Shown here: positions 15,249 through 22,931 of the stretch, one piece after another
Position numbering within the stretch: position 1 is the stretch's first letter
Layout: each line of letters starts with the position of its first letter
NCBI GenBank assembly: GCA_904420555.1
Contig: CAJFVO010000001.1
Location: forward strand, 186,001-250,000
Direction: 5' to 3'
DNA from: Candidatus Heritagella intestinalis
GTDB lineage: Bacteria > Bacillota > Clostridia > Oscillospirales > Acutalibacteraceae
DNA length: 64,000 nucleotides
Position numbers and translations under genes: made by a program
The notes under the pieces: model-generated
Seen by the model: the letters and a program-made list of their open reading frames with translations, nothing else
Told to the model about the DNA's origin: nothing
Databases searched by the model: none

Positions 15249-17108
15249 TTGAAGCTGAGCGAAAAGCTGGAGCAAATTTTATCCAAGGTCCAAAAGCCGG
15301 GCCGGTATGTAGGCGGCGAGCTCAACGCCGTGAGGAAAGACCCTTCCCGGGTAAAGACCCGGTTTGCTTTTTGTTTCCCCGATACCTATGAAATCGGGAT
15401 GTCCCATTTGGGCATGAAAATCCTCTATGGCCTGATGAACCAGCGGGAGGACGTCTGGTGCGAGCGGGTATTTGCCCCCTGGGTGGACATGGAGGAGCTC
15501 ATGCGCAAAGAAGGCCTTCCCCTGTACGGCCTGGAAAGCGGGGACCCCATCTCCCAGTTTGACTTTGTGGGCTTTACCCTCCAATACGAGATGAGCTACA
15601 CCAACGTCCTTAATATGCTGGATTTGGGCGGCATCCCTGTACGCAATGACCAGCGGCGGGAGGACGACCCCATTGTCATTGCCGGCGGCCCCTGCGTCTG
15701 CAACCCGGAGCCCCTGGCGGACTTTATCGACCTGTTCTGCCTGGGCGCCGGAGAGGAAGTGGATTTGGAGGTCATCGACCTGTATCAAGCCTGCAAGGAA
15801 GCGGGCAAGAGCCGCCGGGAATTTCTCCGGGAGGCCGCCCAGATTCCCGGGGTCTATGTGCCCTCCCTGTATCAGGTGGACTACCACCCCGATGGAACCG
15901 TGAAGGCCGTGACGCCTCTGGAAGGGGCACCCGCCACCGTGCAGAAGCGGGTGCTCCTGGATTTAGACAAGGCCTATTATCCCGAAAACTTTGTGGTGCC
16001 CTTTCTGGATATTGTCCACGACCGGGCCGTGGCGGAGGTGTTCCGGGGCTGCATCCGGGGCTGCCGGTTCTGCCAGGCTGGGTTTATTTACCGCCCTGTC
16101 ATTGAGAAATCCGTGGAGACCATCAGCCGCCAGTGCCGGGATTTGTGCGCCTCCACCGGCTATGACGAAATCTCCCTCTCCTCCCTGAGCACCAGCGATT
16201 ACTCCCGCATCAACGAGCTGCTGGATGAGCTCCTCACCTGGACCAAGGACGCCAAGGTCAACGTCTCCCTGCCCTCCCTGCGGGTGGACGGCTTCTCCAC
16301 CGAGCTGACGGATAAAATCAAAACCGTGCGGAAAAGCGGCCTGACCTTTGCCCCGGAGGCCGGCACCCAGCGGCTGCGGGACGTCATCAACAAGAACGTC
16401 CGGGAAGAGGAACTGCTGGATACGGTGACCACCGCCTTTGGCGCCGGCTGGAACCGGGTGAAGCTGTATTTCATGATTGGCCTGCCCACCGAAACCGACC
16501 AGGACGTCACGGGCATCACCGCTCTGGGCCAAAAGGTGGTGGACGCCTACTATCACTGTGAGGGCCGTCCCAAGGGCCAGAGCGTCAACGTGACGGTGAG
16601 CGCCGCCGCCTTTGTGCCCAAGCCCTTTACCCCCTTCCAGTGGGAGCCCCAGGACACCATGGAGGAATTCCGCCGCAAGCAGTACCTGCTGAAGGATTCC
16701 ATCACCACCCGGAAGCTCACGGTGAACTATCACGACGCGGACACCAGCTTTATGGAGGCGGTTTTCGCCCGGGGCGACCGCCGGCTCTGCGGGGTGCTGG
16801 AGGAGGCCTGGAAGCGGGGCTTCCACTTTGACGGCTGGAGCGACTGCTTCTCCCTGAAAAACTGGCTGGCGGTCTTTGAAGCGGCGGGCCTGGACCCGGC
16901 CTTCTACGCCAACCGCCGCCGGAGCTTTGACGAGGTCCTGCCCTGGGACCATCTGGATTACGGCATCCGGAAGGAATTCCTCATAGCGGAATGCAAAAAG
17001 GCCTATGAAGCCGCCGCTACCCCCAACTGCCGTGAAAAATGCTCCGCCTGCGGGGCCGCCTGTTTCAAAGGAGGAATCTGCGTTGAAGACCGTTCGCGTG
17101 TGGTTTGA
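15249..17108 (+). CDS. TIGR03960-family radical SAM protein
   Basis: Large radical SAM enzyme (619 aa) with an N-terminal cobalamin-binding-like domain (FCFPDTYEIGMSHLGMKILY) and a radical SAM domain. The cluster-binding cysteines are in FRGCIRGCRFCQAGF (C-x3-C-x2-C), and SLSSLSTSDY and TFAPEAGTQRLRDVINK follow. A Cys-rich tail (CREKCSACGAACF) closes it. The exact reaction is not established. TTG at 15249 is preferred as start because AAGGAGG is 8 nt upstream. It overlaps the TIGR03936 gene by 26 nt. This pair often precedes rne/rng and rplU in Clostridia, but those genes are absent here. Confidence 0.88.
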   Translation: MKLSEKLEQILSKVQKPGRYVGGELNAVRKDPSRVKTRFAFCFPDTYEIGMSHLGMKILYGLMNQREDVWCERVFAPWVDMEELMRKEGLPLYGLESGDPISQFDFVGFTLQYEMSYTNVLNMLDLGGIPVRNDQRREDDPIVIAGGPCVCNPEPLADFIDLFCLGAGEEVDLEVIDLYQACKEAGKSRREFLREAAQIPGVYVPSLYQVDYHPDGTVKAVTPLEGAPATVQKRVLLDLDKAYYPENFVVPFLDIVHDRAVAEVFRGCIRGCRFCQAGFIYRPVIEKSVETISRQCRDLCASTGYDEISLSSLSTSDYSRINELLDELLTWTKDAKVNVSLPSLRVDGFSTELTDKIKTVRKSGLTFAPEAGTQRLRDVINKNVREEELLDTVTTAFGAGWNRVKLYFMIGLPTETDQDVTGITALGQKVVDAYYHCEGRPKGQSVNVTVSAAAFVPKPFTPFQWEPQDTMEEFRRKQYLLKDSITTRKLTVNYHDADTSFMEAVFARGDRRLCGVLEEAWKRGFHFDGWSDCFSLKNWLAVFEAAGLDPAFYANRRRSFDEVLPWDHLDYGIRKEFLIAECKKAYEAAATPNCREKCSACGAACFKGGICVEDRSRVV

Positions 17109-17742
17109 GAAGAAGGATACCGCCCGGTATATTTCCCACCTGGATTTGAACCGGTGTATGTCCCGGGCTTTCCACAAAACCAAGCTGCCCCTGTGGTACA
17201 CCCAGGGGTTCCATCCCCATGTGTTTCTCACCATTACCATGCCCCTTTCCCTGGGCATGATCGGCCTGCGGGAATCCATGGACATCCGCCTGACAGAGGA
17301 GATGGCCGGGGAGGAAATCATCCGCCGGCTGAACACGGCCCTGCCTCTGGACATTCACGTATTTGACGTGACGGAGCCGGTAATGAAGGCCAAGGATGTG
17401 GCCTGGGCTTCCTATGAAATTGTCTACCGGCCGGAGAACTGCACCCCCCAGGAGGCTCTGGCCAAGCTGCAGGAGCTTTTGTCCCGGGAAGAGATATTGG
17501 TATCCAAGCACACCAAAAAGGGGCCCAAGGAGTTTGACATCCGGCCCTATTTCCAGGACTTCTCCCTGACTCTGGCAGAGGACGGCTCCCTGCGGGGCGA
17601 GCACCGGCTGCCCATCAGCCTCAACGGGGGCGTGAATCCCGGCCTTCTCAAGGACGCTGCGGCCCGGCATTTAGGGCTGGACTTATACGAACGGATTACC
17701 CGCACCAATTTATACAATGAGAAATTAGAGCCTTTCTGTTAA
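17083..17742 (+). CDS. TIGR03936-family protein (DUF2344)
   Basis: Partner of the radical SAM protein; the family has no firmly assigned activity and is thought to act on RNA or with the TIGR03960 enzyme. Signature segments are VWFEKKDTARYISHLDLNR, PLWYTQGFHPHVFLT and PLSLGMIGLRESMDI. The start is TTG at 17083 with AGGAGGAA upstream, placing it inside the last codons of the preceding gene (26-nt overlap, translational coupling). At 219 aa it has the usual length. The stop codon is followed almost directly by repeat copy F. Confidence 0.88.
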   Translation: MKTVRVWFEKKDTARYISHLDLNRCMSRAFHKTKLPLWYTQGFHPHVFLTITMPLSLGMIGLRESMDIRLTEEMAGEEIIRRLNTALPLDIHVFDVTEPVMKAKDVAWASYEIVYRPENCTPQEALAKLQELLSREEILVSKHTKKGPKEFDIRPYFQDFSLTLAEDGSLRGEHRLPISLNGGVNPGLLKDAAARHLGLDLYERITRTNLYNEKLEPFC

Positions 17743-17743
17743 T

Positions 17744-17968
17744 TGCGGAACAGATAAAATTCGCACCCAGGCCGTTTACGCGGGAGAAAAGCTTACTCAT
17801 AGAAGTTGCTTCCTCGCGGCTTGGAAGCGGACACTGTCCGCCGCGGGAGAAAAGCTTACTCATAGAAGTTGCTTCCTCGCGGCTTGGAAGCGGACACTGT
17901 CCGCCGCGGGAGAAAAGCCCGCTCATAGATGCCGCTATCTCGCGGCTCTCCGCCCAGGCTCAGCCTGG
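17744..17968. repeat. Mosaic palindromic intergenic repeat, copy F, with 63-nt tandem units
   Basis: Starts 2 nt after a stop codon with GCGGAACAGATAAAA, CGCACCCAGGC and TTTACGCGGG, the same boundary as copy A. Then come units beginning CGCGGGAGAAAAGC at 17779, 17842 and 17905, spaced exactly 63 nt; the first two are essentially identical. Each unit has arms CGCGGGAGA and TCTCGCGG or similar, and a second hairpin, GCGGACA-C-TGTCCGC in units 1 and 2 but CCCAGGCT-C-AGCCTGGG in unit 3. It fills most of the gap before niaX. Confidence 0.82.
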
Positions 17969-18006
17969 GGGAAAGTTTTTGGGTATTGTTCTGATATTCC
18001 AGCGGG

Positions 18007-18016
18007 TGTCTTGACA
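18007..18016. promoter_or_regulatory. Putative upstream NiaR half of operator pair
   Basis: TGTC-TT-GACA forms a 10-nt inverted repeat that contains the niaX -35 box. It resembles the core of the second, stronger operator downstream of the -10 box. Confidence 0.5.
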
Positions 18017-18039
18017 GCGGAAAAGAAGCTGTGTACAAT
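18011..18039 (+). promoter_or_regulatory. Promoter of niaX
   Basis: TTGACA (18011-18016) and TACAAT (18034-18039) are separated by 17 nt. Both ends overlap inverted repeats of the NiaR type, so a bound repressor would cover the promoter. Confidence 0.8.
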
Positions 18040-18059
18040 ACAGGTGTCAAGACACATCG
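18040..18059. promoter_or_regulatory. Predicted NiaR operator
   Basis: ACAGGTGTCAAGACACATCG contains the perfect inverted repeat GTGTC-AA-GACAC at 18044-18055, placed at the expected transcription start. Known NiaR (YrxA) sites of Firmicutes have related GTGTC/GACAC half-sites. A niaR gene lies 1.5 kb away, supporting the call. Confidence 0.65.
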
Positions 18060-18087
18060 CGTGTATATGCAGAGAGAAGGTATCAGA

Positions 18088-18672
18088 ATGAAAATCCAAA
18101 AGAGAATTCAAACCATGGTCATTGCCGCCCTGCTTTGCGCAGTGGGCATTGTGATTCCCATGTTCTGCCCCAAGATTATCATCGAGCCCGCGTCCTTTAC
18201 CCTGGCCAGCCATGTACCCCTGTTTTTGGCCATGTTTATTTCCCTGCCGGTAGCAGCGGTGGTCTGCCTGGGAACTACCCTGGGATTCTTCCTGTCCGGC
18301 TTCCCCCTGGTGGTGGTGCTCCGGGCCCTGAGCCAGATTGTTTTCGTGGCCCTGGGAGCCTGGTTCCTCCAGCACAGCAAGAACATCGTCAACCGCCCCT
18401 TGAAAAGCACCCTGTTCAGCCTGGTTATGGGCCTCATCCACGGGGCCTGCGAGACCCTGGTCTCCACCTGGTTCTACTTTAACGGCTCCGAGACCCAGCA
18501 GGGCTACCTCATGTCCGTTATTGTTTTGGTAGGCGTGGGCACGGTGATTCACAGCATGGTGGATTACGGCATTGCTGTGGTGGTGTGGCGCGCCGTGCAG
18601 AAGGTGGTCACCATCCCGGTGAGCGTACACCTGGGCCGGAAAGCCTCCGAGCCCAAAGCGGCCCAAGGCTAA
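18088..18672 (+). CDS. niaX: Niacin ECF transporter S component NiaX-like
   Basis: Substrate-binding membrane subunit (194 aa) of an energy-coupling-factor transporter, likely for niacin. About six hydrophobic helices are visible. The stretch IIIEPASFTLASHVPLFLAM and the following GTTLGFFLSGFPLVVVLRAL fit the NiaX group as I recall it. It would need the shared EcfA/A'/T module, which is not in this window. The ATG at 18088 has AGAAGG seven bases upstream; an upstream in-frame start lies across the operator and is unlikely. The promoter is flanked by NiaR-type operators, and niaR is nearby. A terminator follows. Confidence 0.8.
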   Translation: MKIQKRIQTMVIAALLCAVGIVIPMFCPKIIIEPASFTLASHVPLFLAMFISLPVAAVVCLGTTLGFFLSGFPLVVVLRALSQIVFVALGAWFLQHSKNIVNRPLKSTLFSLVMGLIHGACETLVSTWFYFNGSETQQGYLMSVIVLVGVGTVIHSMVDYGIAVVVWRAVQKVVTIPVSVHLGRKASEPKAAQG

Positions 18673-18700
18673 CCAGAGAAAACTTCATAGAGTAAAGCAA

Positions 18701-18747
18701 ACACCGGCTTTGGAAGCATCCAAGGCCGGTGTTTTTTGTTTTTTTAT
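18701..18747. terminator. Terminator between niaX and the methyltransferase gene
   Basis: ACACCGGC pairs with GCCGGTGT, with TTGG/CCAA inside, then TTTTTTGTTTTTTT on the plus strand. It ends niaX; the minus-strand gene converges on it. Confidence 0.85.
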
Positions 18748-18755
18748 GGTTCTCC

Positions 18756-19499
18756 TCAGAGAGGCTTTTCTGCGGAAACCAGCAGCATCATGGGGCGGCG
18801 CAGCTCGTCTACCATGCCGGGCAGGTGCATCAGCTCTTTGGGCGGCTCCGGCTCCCGCAGGTCGGTGAGGCGGAACCCCGCCGCCAGCAGGGAATGAAGA
18901 TAGGTGGTCAGGGTCTTGTGCTGCTTTTCCACGGTCTCTCCCAAAAAGACAGCGTCCCGGCAACCCTCGGAAAAATACCGGTCTACCGGCCAGCAGAGGA
19001 TGTTCCCCTGCTCATCATAGAGCCAGTCCTGGTTGCCATAGGCGGTGAAGATGGGGTGCTCCACAGAGAACACAAAGGTCCCGCCGGGCTTCAGGGTGCG
19101 GTACACCTGCCGGCAGATTTGGGCAAAGTCCGGCACATAGTGCAGGGCCAAAGAGCTGAGCACCACGTCCCAAGCTTCCGCCGGATAGGCATAGTCCTCC
19201 ATGGCGGTTTTTTCCAGGGTAATCCGGTCCTCCCAGCCGGCCTGGCGCACCTTTTCCCGGGCGGTTGCCAGCATCCTTTCCGAGAGGTCAATGCCGTGAA
19301 CCGCCTTAGCCCCGTGCTCCGCCGCATAAAGGCAGTGCCAGCCATAGCCGCAGCCCAAATCCAGCACCGTTTTGCCGGAAAAGTCCGGAAGCATCTGCCG
19401 CAGGGTGGGCCACTCCCCGGCCCCTGCCAGCCCCTGGGCAGAGCGGCTCATCTGGCTGTATTTCTCGAAGAAAACGGGATCATCGTAATAGTTGCGCAT
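18756..19499 (-). CDS. Class I SAM-dependent methyltransferase
   Basis: Rossmann-fold methylase of 247 aa. Motif I is VLDLGCGYGWHCLYAAEHGA, followed by GIDLSERMLATAREK, and motif IV lies in DVVLSSLALHYV. The C-terminal part (EPEPPKELMHLPGMVDELR) resembles the UbiE/Coq5-like or small-molecule methylases common in Clostridia. The substrate is unknown. The start at 19499 is preferred because GAGGG sits 8 nt upstream, whereas an upstream in-frame GTG has no site. It follows niaR by 54 nt on the same strand, so they may be co-transcribed, but no link to niacin is evident. Confidence 0.85.
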   Translation of the reverse strand: MRNYYDDPVFFEKYSQMSRSAQGLAGAGEWPTLRQMLPDFSGKTVLDLGCGYGWHCLYAAEHGAKAVHGIDLSERMLATAREKVRQAGWEDRITLEKTAMEDYAYPAEAWDVVLSSLALHYVPDFAQICRQVYRTLKPGGTFVFSVEHPIFTAYGNQDWLYDEQGNILCWPVDRYFSEGCRDAVFLGETVEKQHKTLTTYLHSLLAAGFRLTDLREPEPPKELMHLPGMVDELRRPMMLLVSAEKPL

Positions 19500-19553
19500 G
19501 GTTGGTTCCCTCATTTTCACAATGTATTTTGCAGCGCGGCAAAAGCCAAAGGG

Positions 19554-20078
19554 CTATTCCTCCGGCTTTTCAAACAGGATGCCCTTTTCCCGCAGGGCCG
19601 AGAGCACCCGCTGATAGGCCTCCTCCGAAGGGCAGGAAAGGGTGTGCAGGTGGATGCCCCCCGTGAGGGCGCAGAGGGGGTTGGCCTTCTCCTTTTCCAG
19701 CTTTTTGCAGAAGGCGTCCACGTCATACCGGGAAAAGATTTGCAGGCTGCCGGAAATCTCCCCGTAAAGGGGATGCTCCACAATGACGTCCAGCACCCCG
19801 CAGCCGTTATCCACCACGGTATACAGCTCCTCCTGGAGCCGGGCATCCTCGTGACGGCAGGCAATCACCCGCCGGGCCTGGGAATTTTCCCGCTGCATCA
19901 CATAGCCCCGGGGCGTAGCGTCAATGGCATAGGAGGCCGCCCGCAGCAGGGCAATATCCCCCACAATAATCTGCCGGCTCACAGAAAACCGCCGGGCCAA
20001 GGAAGAGGCGCTCTCCGGCTTCTGGCTGCTTTGCAGCACTTTTAAAATCTCCTGTCTCCGCTTTTCAGAAGGACTCAT
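19554..20078 (-). CDS. niaR: Niacin-responsive transcriptional repressor NiaR
   Basis: Represses NAD biosynthesis and niacin uptake genes when niacin is plentiful. The 174-aa protein has an N-terminal helix-turn-helix (SSLARRFSVSRQIIVGDIAL) and a C-terminal 3H domain. The three histidine motifs are ACRHEDARLQ, VIVEHPLYGE and GGIHLHTL; they bind metal and ligand in the family. The ATG at 20078 has GAGAGG upstream; the extension before it runs through a terminator. niaX, with matching operators, lies 0.9 kb away. No operator was seen in front of niaR itself. Confidence 0.92.
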   Translation of the reverse strand: MSPSEKRRQEILKVLQSSQKPESASSLARRFSVSRQIIVGDIALLRAASYAIDATPRGYVMQRENSQARRVIACRHEDARLQEELYTVVDNGCGVLDVIVEHPLYGEISGSLQIFSRYDVDAFCKKLEKEKANPLCALTGGIHLHTLSCPSEEAYQRVLSALREKGILFEKPEE

Positions 20079-20109
20079 GATCCTCTCCCCTTTCCTGAAA
20101 GATATTCCG

Positions 20110-20139
20110 AAACAAAGAACCCCCTGAGGAAACAGGGGG
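20110..20139 (-). terminator. Terminator after the ABC ATPase gene
   Basis: CCCCCTG pairs with CAGGGGG around a 6-nt loop; TTCTTTGTTT follows on the minus strand, 12 nt past the stop codon. Confidence 0.75.
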
Positions 20140-20151
20140 CTGATAAACGCA

Positions 20152-20916
20152 TTACTTTTTCTTGGGAGCCGCTTTGGCTTTGCCGGCATTCTGCTGTTCA
20201 TAGATGGTCAAGGCCTCTTCCACATCGCCGTCAAAGACCACCTGCCCCTTCACCAGATAAATGGCACGGGTGCAGATTTTCCGCACGTCCGCCGGGGAAT
20301 GGCTCACATACAGCACCGTGGTGCCCTTTTTGATAATCTCCCCGATAGCGTCCTTGCATTTTCTTTTAAAACGGGCGTCGCCTACGCTCAGAGCCTCGTC
20401 CACCACCAGGATTTCCGGGTCGGTGTTGATGTTCACCGCAAAGCCCAAGCGCATTTTCATACCGCTGGAATAGGTCCGCACCGGCTGGTCAATGTAATCT
20501 CCAAGCTCGGCAAACTCGATGATCTTATCCTCAATGGAGCGGATATACTCATCGGTCAGCCCCAGGAGATAGCCCTTGAGATAGATGTTCTCCCGGCCGG
20601 TCATCTCGCTGGAAAAGCCCGCTGTCAGCTCCAGCAGGGCCGCTACCCGGCCATTGACGGTGACTTCTCCGGAAGTGGGGAACGCTACCCCGGTAATCAT
20701 CTTCAGCATGGTGGATTTGCCCGCGCCGTTGTTGCCGATAATGCCCACAGACTCCCCCTTCTGGATGGTCAGGCTCACATCCTTCAGGGCCATGTGCTTG
20801 CGCAGGTTCTTGGAATGGTGGAACAGGGCCAGAAACTGCTCTTTATTGTCCCGATACAGGGTGTATTCCTTGCTGACGTGGTCAAACACCACCGCAGGCT
20901 GCATTTTCTCTTCCAC
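20152..20916 (-). CDS. Polysaccharide/teichoic-acid export ABC ATPase (TagH/Wzt-like)
   Basis: ATP-binding subunit (254 aa) of an ABC exporter for lipid-linked glycans. Walker A is GIIGNNGAGKSTMLKMI, the signature is RTYSSGMKMRLGFAV and Walker B is PEILVVDEALSVGD, with the switch histidine in YVSHSPADV. The N-terminal YTLYRDNKEQFLAL and AALLELTAGFSSEMTGRENI are typical of the TagH/Wzt/RfbE group. No C-terminal carbohydrate-binding domain is present; it ends in a Lys/Ala tail. The start is GTG (20916) behind AAGGAGGG. The permease ends 12 nt upstream. No glycosyltransferases lie nearby, so the cargo is unknown. Confidence 0.88.
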   Translation of the reverse strand: MEEKMQPAVVFDHVSKEYTLYRDNKEQFLALFHHSKNLRKHMALKDVSLTIQKGESVGIIGNNGAGKSTMLKMITGVAFPTSGEVTVNGRVAALLELTAGFSSEMTGRENIYLKGYLLGLTDEYIRSIEDKIIEFAELGDYIDQPVRTYSSGMKMRLGFAVNINTDPEILVVDEALSVGDARFKRKCKDAIGEIIKKGTTVLYVSHSPADVRKICTRAIYLVKGQVVFDGDVEEALTIYEQQNAGKAKAAPKKK

Positions 20917-20928
20917 GGCAATCCCTCC

Positions 20929-21735
20929 TTACAGCACATCCGGCAGCCGCTTGCGCAGGCGCTTGTAATTGTACATTCCCAGCAGCATAATCACTACCAG
21001 CTCCGCCAGGAAAATCAGGGTTTCCTGGGGATACTCCCAGAACCACTCCTGGGAGACAAAGGCCTTGCGGTAGCCATTGACGAAATAGTTAATGGGGTTA
21101 AAGAGCATCAGCCGGCGCAGCCAGTCGATGTCCATGGTATAGCTGTCCCACATAACGCTGGAAAGCCAGAACAGGCCGGTCATAATGGACTTGATGAAGT
21201 TCTCAAAGTCCCGGCTGAAGGCGCTCATGGGCGCAGTGGACCAGGAAAGGGCCAGGAAAAACAGGAACATCAAGGGGCAGTAGTAGAAAAACTGCAGGGT
21301 GTACACGCTGGGCCAATACCCGGCAAAGCACAGGTAAACGACCATCAGGCCGCACAGCAACAGGTGAACCATAAACTTCTCCAATAAAGTGAAGGTCATG
21401 ATATTGGAAACGGGAAAATACATTTTTACCACAAACTGCCGGTTTTTCCGGATGGATTGGGAGCCGAAGAGAATGCTGTCACTGATGAAGAACCAGGGGA
21501 TAAAACCCACCAGCATAAAGATAAACCGGGGCAGCCCCGCAATGTCTCCCGAAGCCCGGATCCCGAAACTGAAAGCGAACCAGTAAATAAAAAGGGTAAA
21601 CAGGGGCTTGACCACTGCCCAGCCGGTTCCCAGGAAAGAGCCTTTATAGTCCTTTTTCAATTCAGTCTTGGCCAACATGAAGATTTGCTTGGCATTGTGC
21701 CGGTGCTCTTTAAAAATACTAAACATTGTAAACAA
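20929..21735 (-). CDS. ABC-2 type export permease (TagG/Wzm-like)
   Basis: Membrane subunit (268 aa, about six helices) that pairs with the ATPase downstream to flip a glycan or teichoic acid precursor outwards. Family features are the N-terminal amphipathic part with DYKGSFLGTGWAVVKPLF, then GFIPWFFISDSI, the SIRKNRQFVVKMYFPV loop and FNPINYFVNGYRKAF before the last helices. TTG (21735) fits GGAGG seven bases upstream; the ATG three codons later is too far. It has its own promoter and forms a two-gene unit with the ATPase. Confidence 0.87.
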   Translation of the reverse strand: MFTMFSIFKEHRHNAKQIFMLAKTELKKDYKGSFLGTGWAVVKPLFTLFIYWFAFSFGIRASGDIAGLPRFIFMLVGFIPWFFISDSILFGSQSIRKNRQFVVKMYFPVSNIMTFTLLEKFMVHLLLCGLMVVYLCFAGYWPSVYTLQFFYYCPLMFLFFLALSWSTAPMSAFSRDFENFIKSIMTGLFWLSSVMWDSYTMDIDWLRRLMLFNPINYFVNGYRKAFVSQEWFWEYPQETLIFLAELVVIMLLGMYNYKRLRKRLPDVL

Positions 21736-21816
21736 GAGAATGCCTCCCGTATCAAATAAGATCGCTGCTGTATAGAGCAGCGCCGCAGAGCCGGTCCCCT
21801 GCGCGTGGCTCCTCTT

Positions 21817-21845
21817 ATTGTACCTTCCTCAGGCTGAAAAGTCAA
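21817..21845 (-). promoter_or_regulatory. Promoter of the ABC exporter pair
   Basis: TTGACT (21840-21845) and TACAAT (21817-21822) are 17 nt apart on the minus strand, about 80 nt before the permease start. Confidence 0.75.
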
Positions 21846-21933
21846 TTCAAGAGGCGAATTCCCAAAAGATTGCGGAAAAACACCCATGCTCACCAAAAGA
21901 AAGCAGGAAAATTAAGCAAAAATACCGAAACTC

Positions 21934-22722
21934 TTATTCCTCATCGGAAGAAACTGCCGCCCGCAGAACCTCATAGGCCTCCAGCACTTCCGGAGGAATC
22001 TCCACATGGGCAATGCGGTCCTTCCCCTTGGGGCCATAGCCCTCCTCGTCGTCCCGAAGCCGGGGAATCTCCCGCAGAAGCAGGGCGATATACTCGTCCA
22101 TCTCCCACATGCCCAGCACATCTCCCGGAACAAAGGTCAGGCCGCCGTCCCGCACCCGCACCTGCACCTGATAGCCGGCATAGCTGACCAACGTCACGGA
22201 ATCCCCCAGATATTTGCGCAGGCCTTCCTCTGCCCGGCGCTGCATCACTGCGTCCTGGATAACCAGGATGGTTTTAGGGAATACCTGGTTTTCCCGAAGA
22301 ATGAACAGGGCATTGGCAATGCTATCGGAAAAATTCCGGGAATCCCGCTCAATCCAATCCGGGGCCACGCCGTACTGCCGGTACAAATATTCCGCGAAAA
22401 TATCCGCTTCCATTTTCCCGGTGACTTCAATATCCCAAAAGGCCCGGTGAAATTTCCGCCGCAGGGAATCCGTGGTGCTCCGCTCTCCCCCTACAATCAT
22501 AAACAGGTCCACCATATCCTCCTGGATGGCCTGGGCCGCCACATCCCCGGCGCAGGGGATGCTTTCCCCAAAGAGCATCATGCAGTCCGCCCGGGAAACG
22601 CCGCAATACCGGCGCAGCTCCTCCCGGCTCAGCCGGGGCAGGTCCCGTTTGCCGCAAAAAGCCGCCAGGGTATTGATTGCTGCCGCCATTTGTTCCAGCT
22701 CTTCTTGTGATTTTTCCAGCAT
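21934..22722 (-). CDS. YdcF-like (DUF218) protein
   Basis: Soluble protein of 262 aa resembling E. coli YdcF, a DUF218 family member with a Rossmann-like fold and reported SAM binding. Matching features are MVDLFMIVGGERSTTDSLRR, MEADIFAEYLYRQYGV, ERDSRNFSDSIANALFIL and ILVIQDAVMQRRAEEGLRKY; the conserved Gly-Gly and Gln-Asp with Met-Gln-Arg-Arg agree with YdcF as I recall it. No signal peptide, unlike the SanA/ElyC branch. GAAGGG precedes the ATG at 22722. The biological role is not established. It ends in an acidic tail. Confidence 0.75.
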   Translation of the reverse strand: MLEKSQEELEQMAAAINTLAAFCGKRDLPRLSREELRRYCGVSRADCMMLFGESIPCAGDVAAQAIQEDMVDLFMIVGGERSTTDSLRRKFHRAFWDIEVTGKMEADIFAEYLYRQYGVAPDWIERDSRNFSDSIANALFILRENQVFPKTILVIQDAVMQRRAEEGLRKYLGDSVTLVSYAGYQVQVRVRDGGLTFVPGDVLGMWEMDEYIALLLREIPRLRDDEEGYGPKGKDRIAHVEIPPEVLEAYEVLRAAVSSDEE

Positions 22723-22777
22723 AGAATCCCTTCTTTCCCGCAAGCCTGTGCGTTTTTCTCCTGGGGTCGCTGGTTTC

Positions 22778-22786
22778 AGTATAGCA
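22778..22786 (-). promoter_or_regulatory. Possible extended -10 promoter of the YdcF-like gene
   Basis: TGCTATACT on the minus strand has the form of an extended -10 element. No good -35 box is present, so confidence is modest. Confidence 0.4.
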
Positions 22787-22931
22787 TATTTTGTCGGAAA
22801 AGCCCAGACTTATGGGAAAAATCTTCCCAGCACAGAGACGCTGCATAGGAAAAACCGGCTCCAGCCCTTGTGGAAGAAGTGCTGCTCCCACCAGGCTGTA
22901 TGCCGGTTTATCACAATATCTATAGCGATCC

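Noticed and set aside
17696-17926. A repeat-encoded small protein with 21-residue periods
   Set aside because: The 63-nt units are free of stops in one frame, but related copies at 6429 and 8900 break that frame or lack its start, and pairing rather than protein is conserved.
17779-17968. Possible CRISPR array at the 63-nt tandem repeats
   Set aside because: Adjacent units are identical throughout, with no unique spacers, and no cas genes occur in the window.
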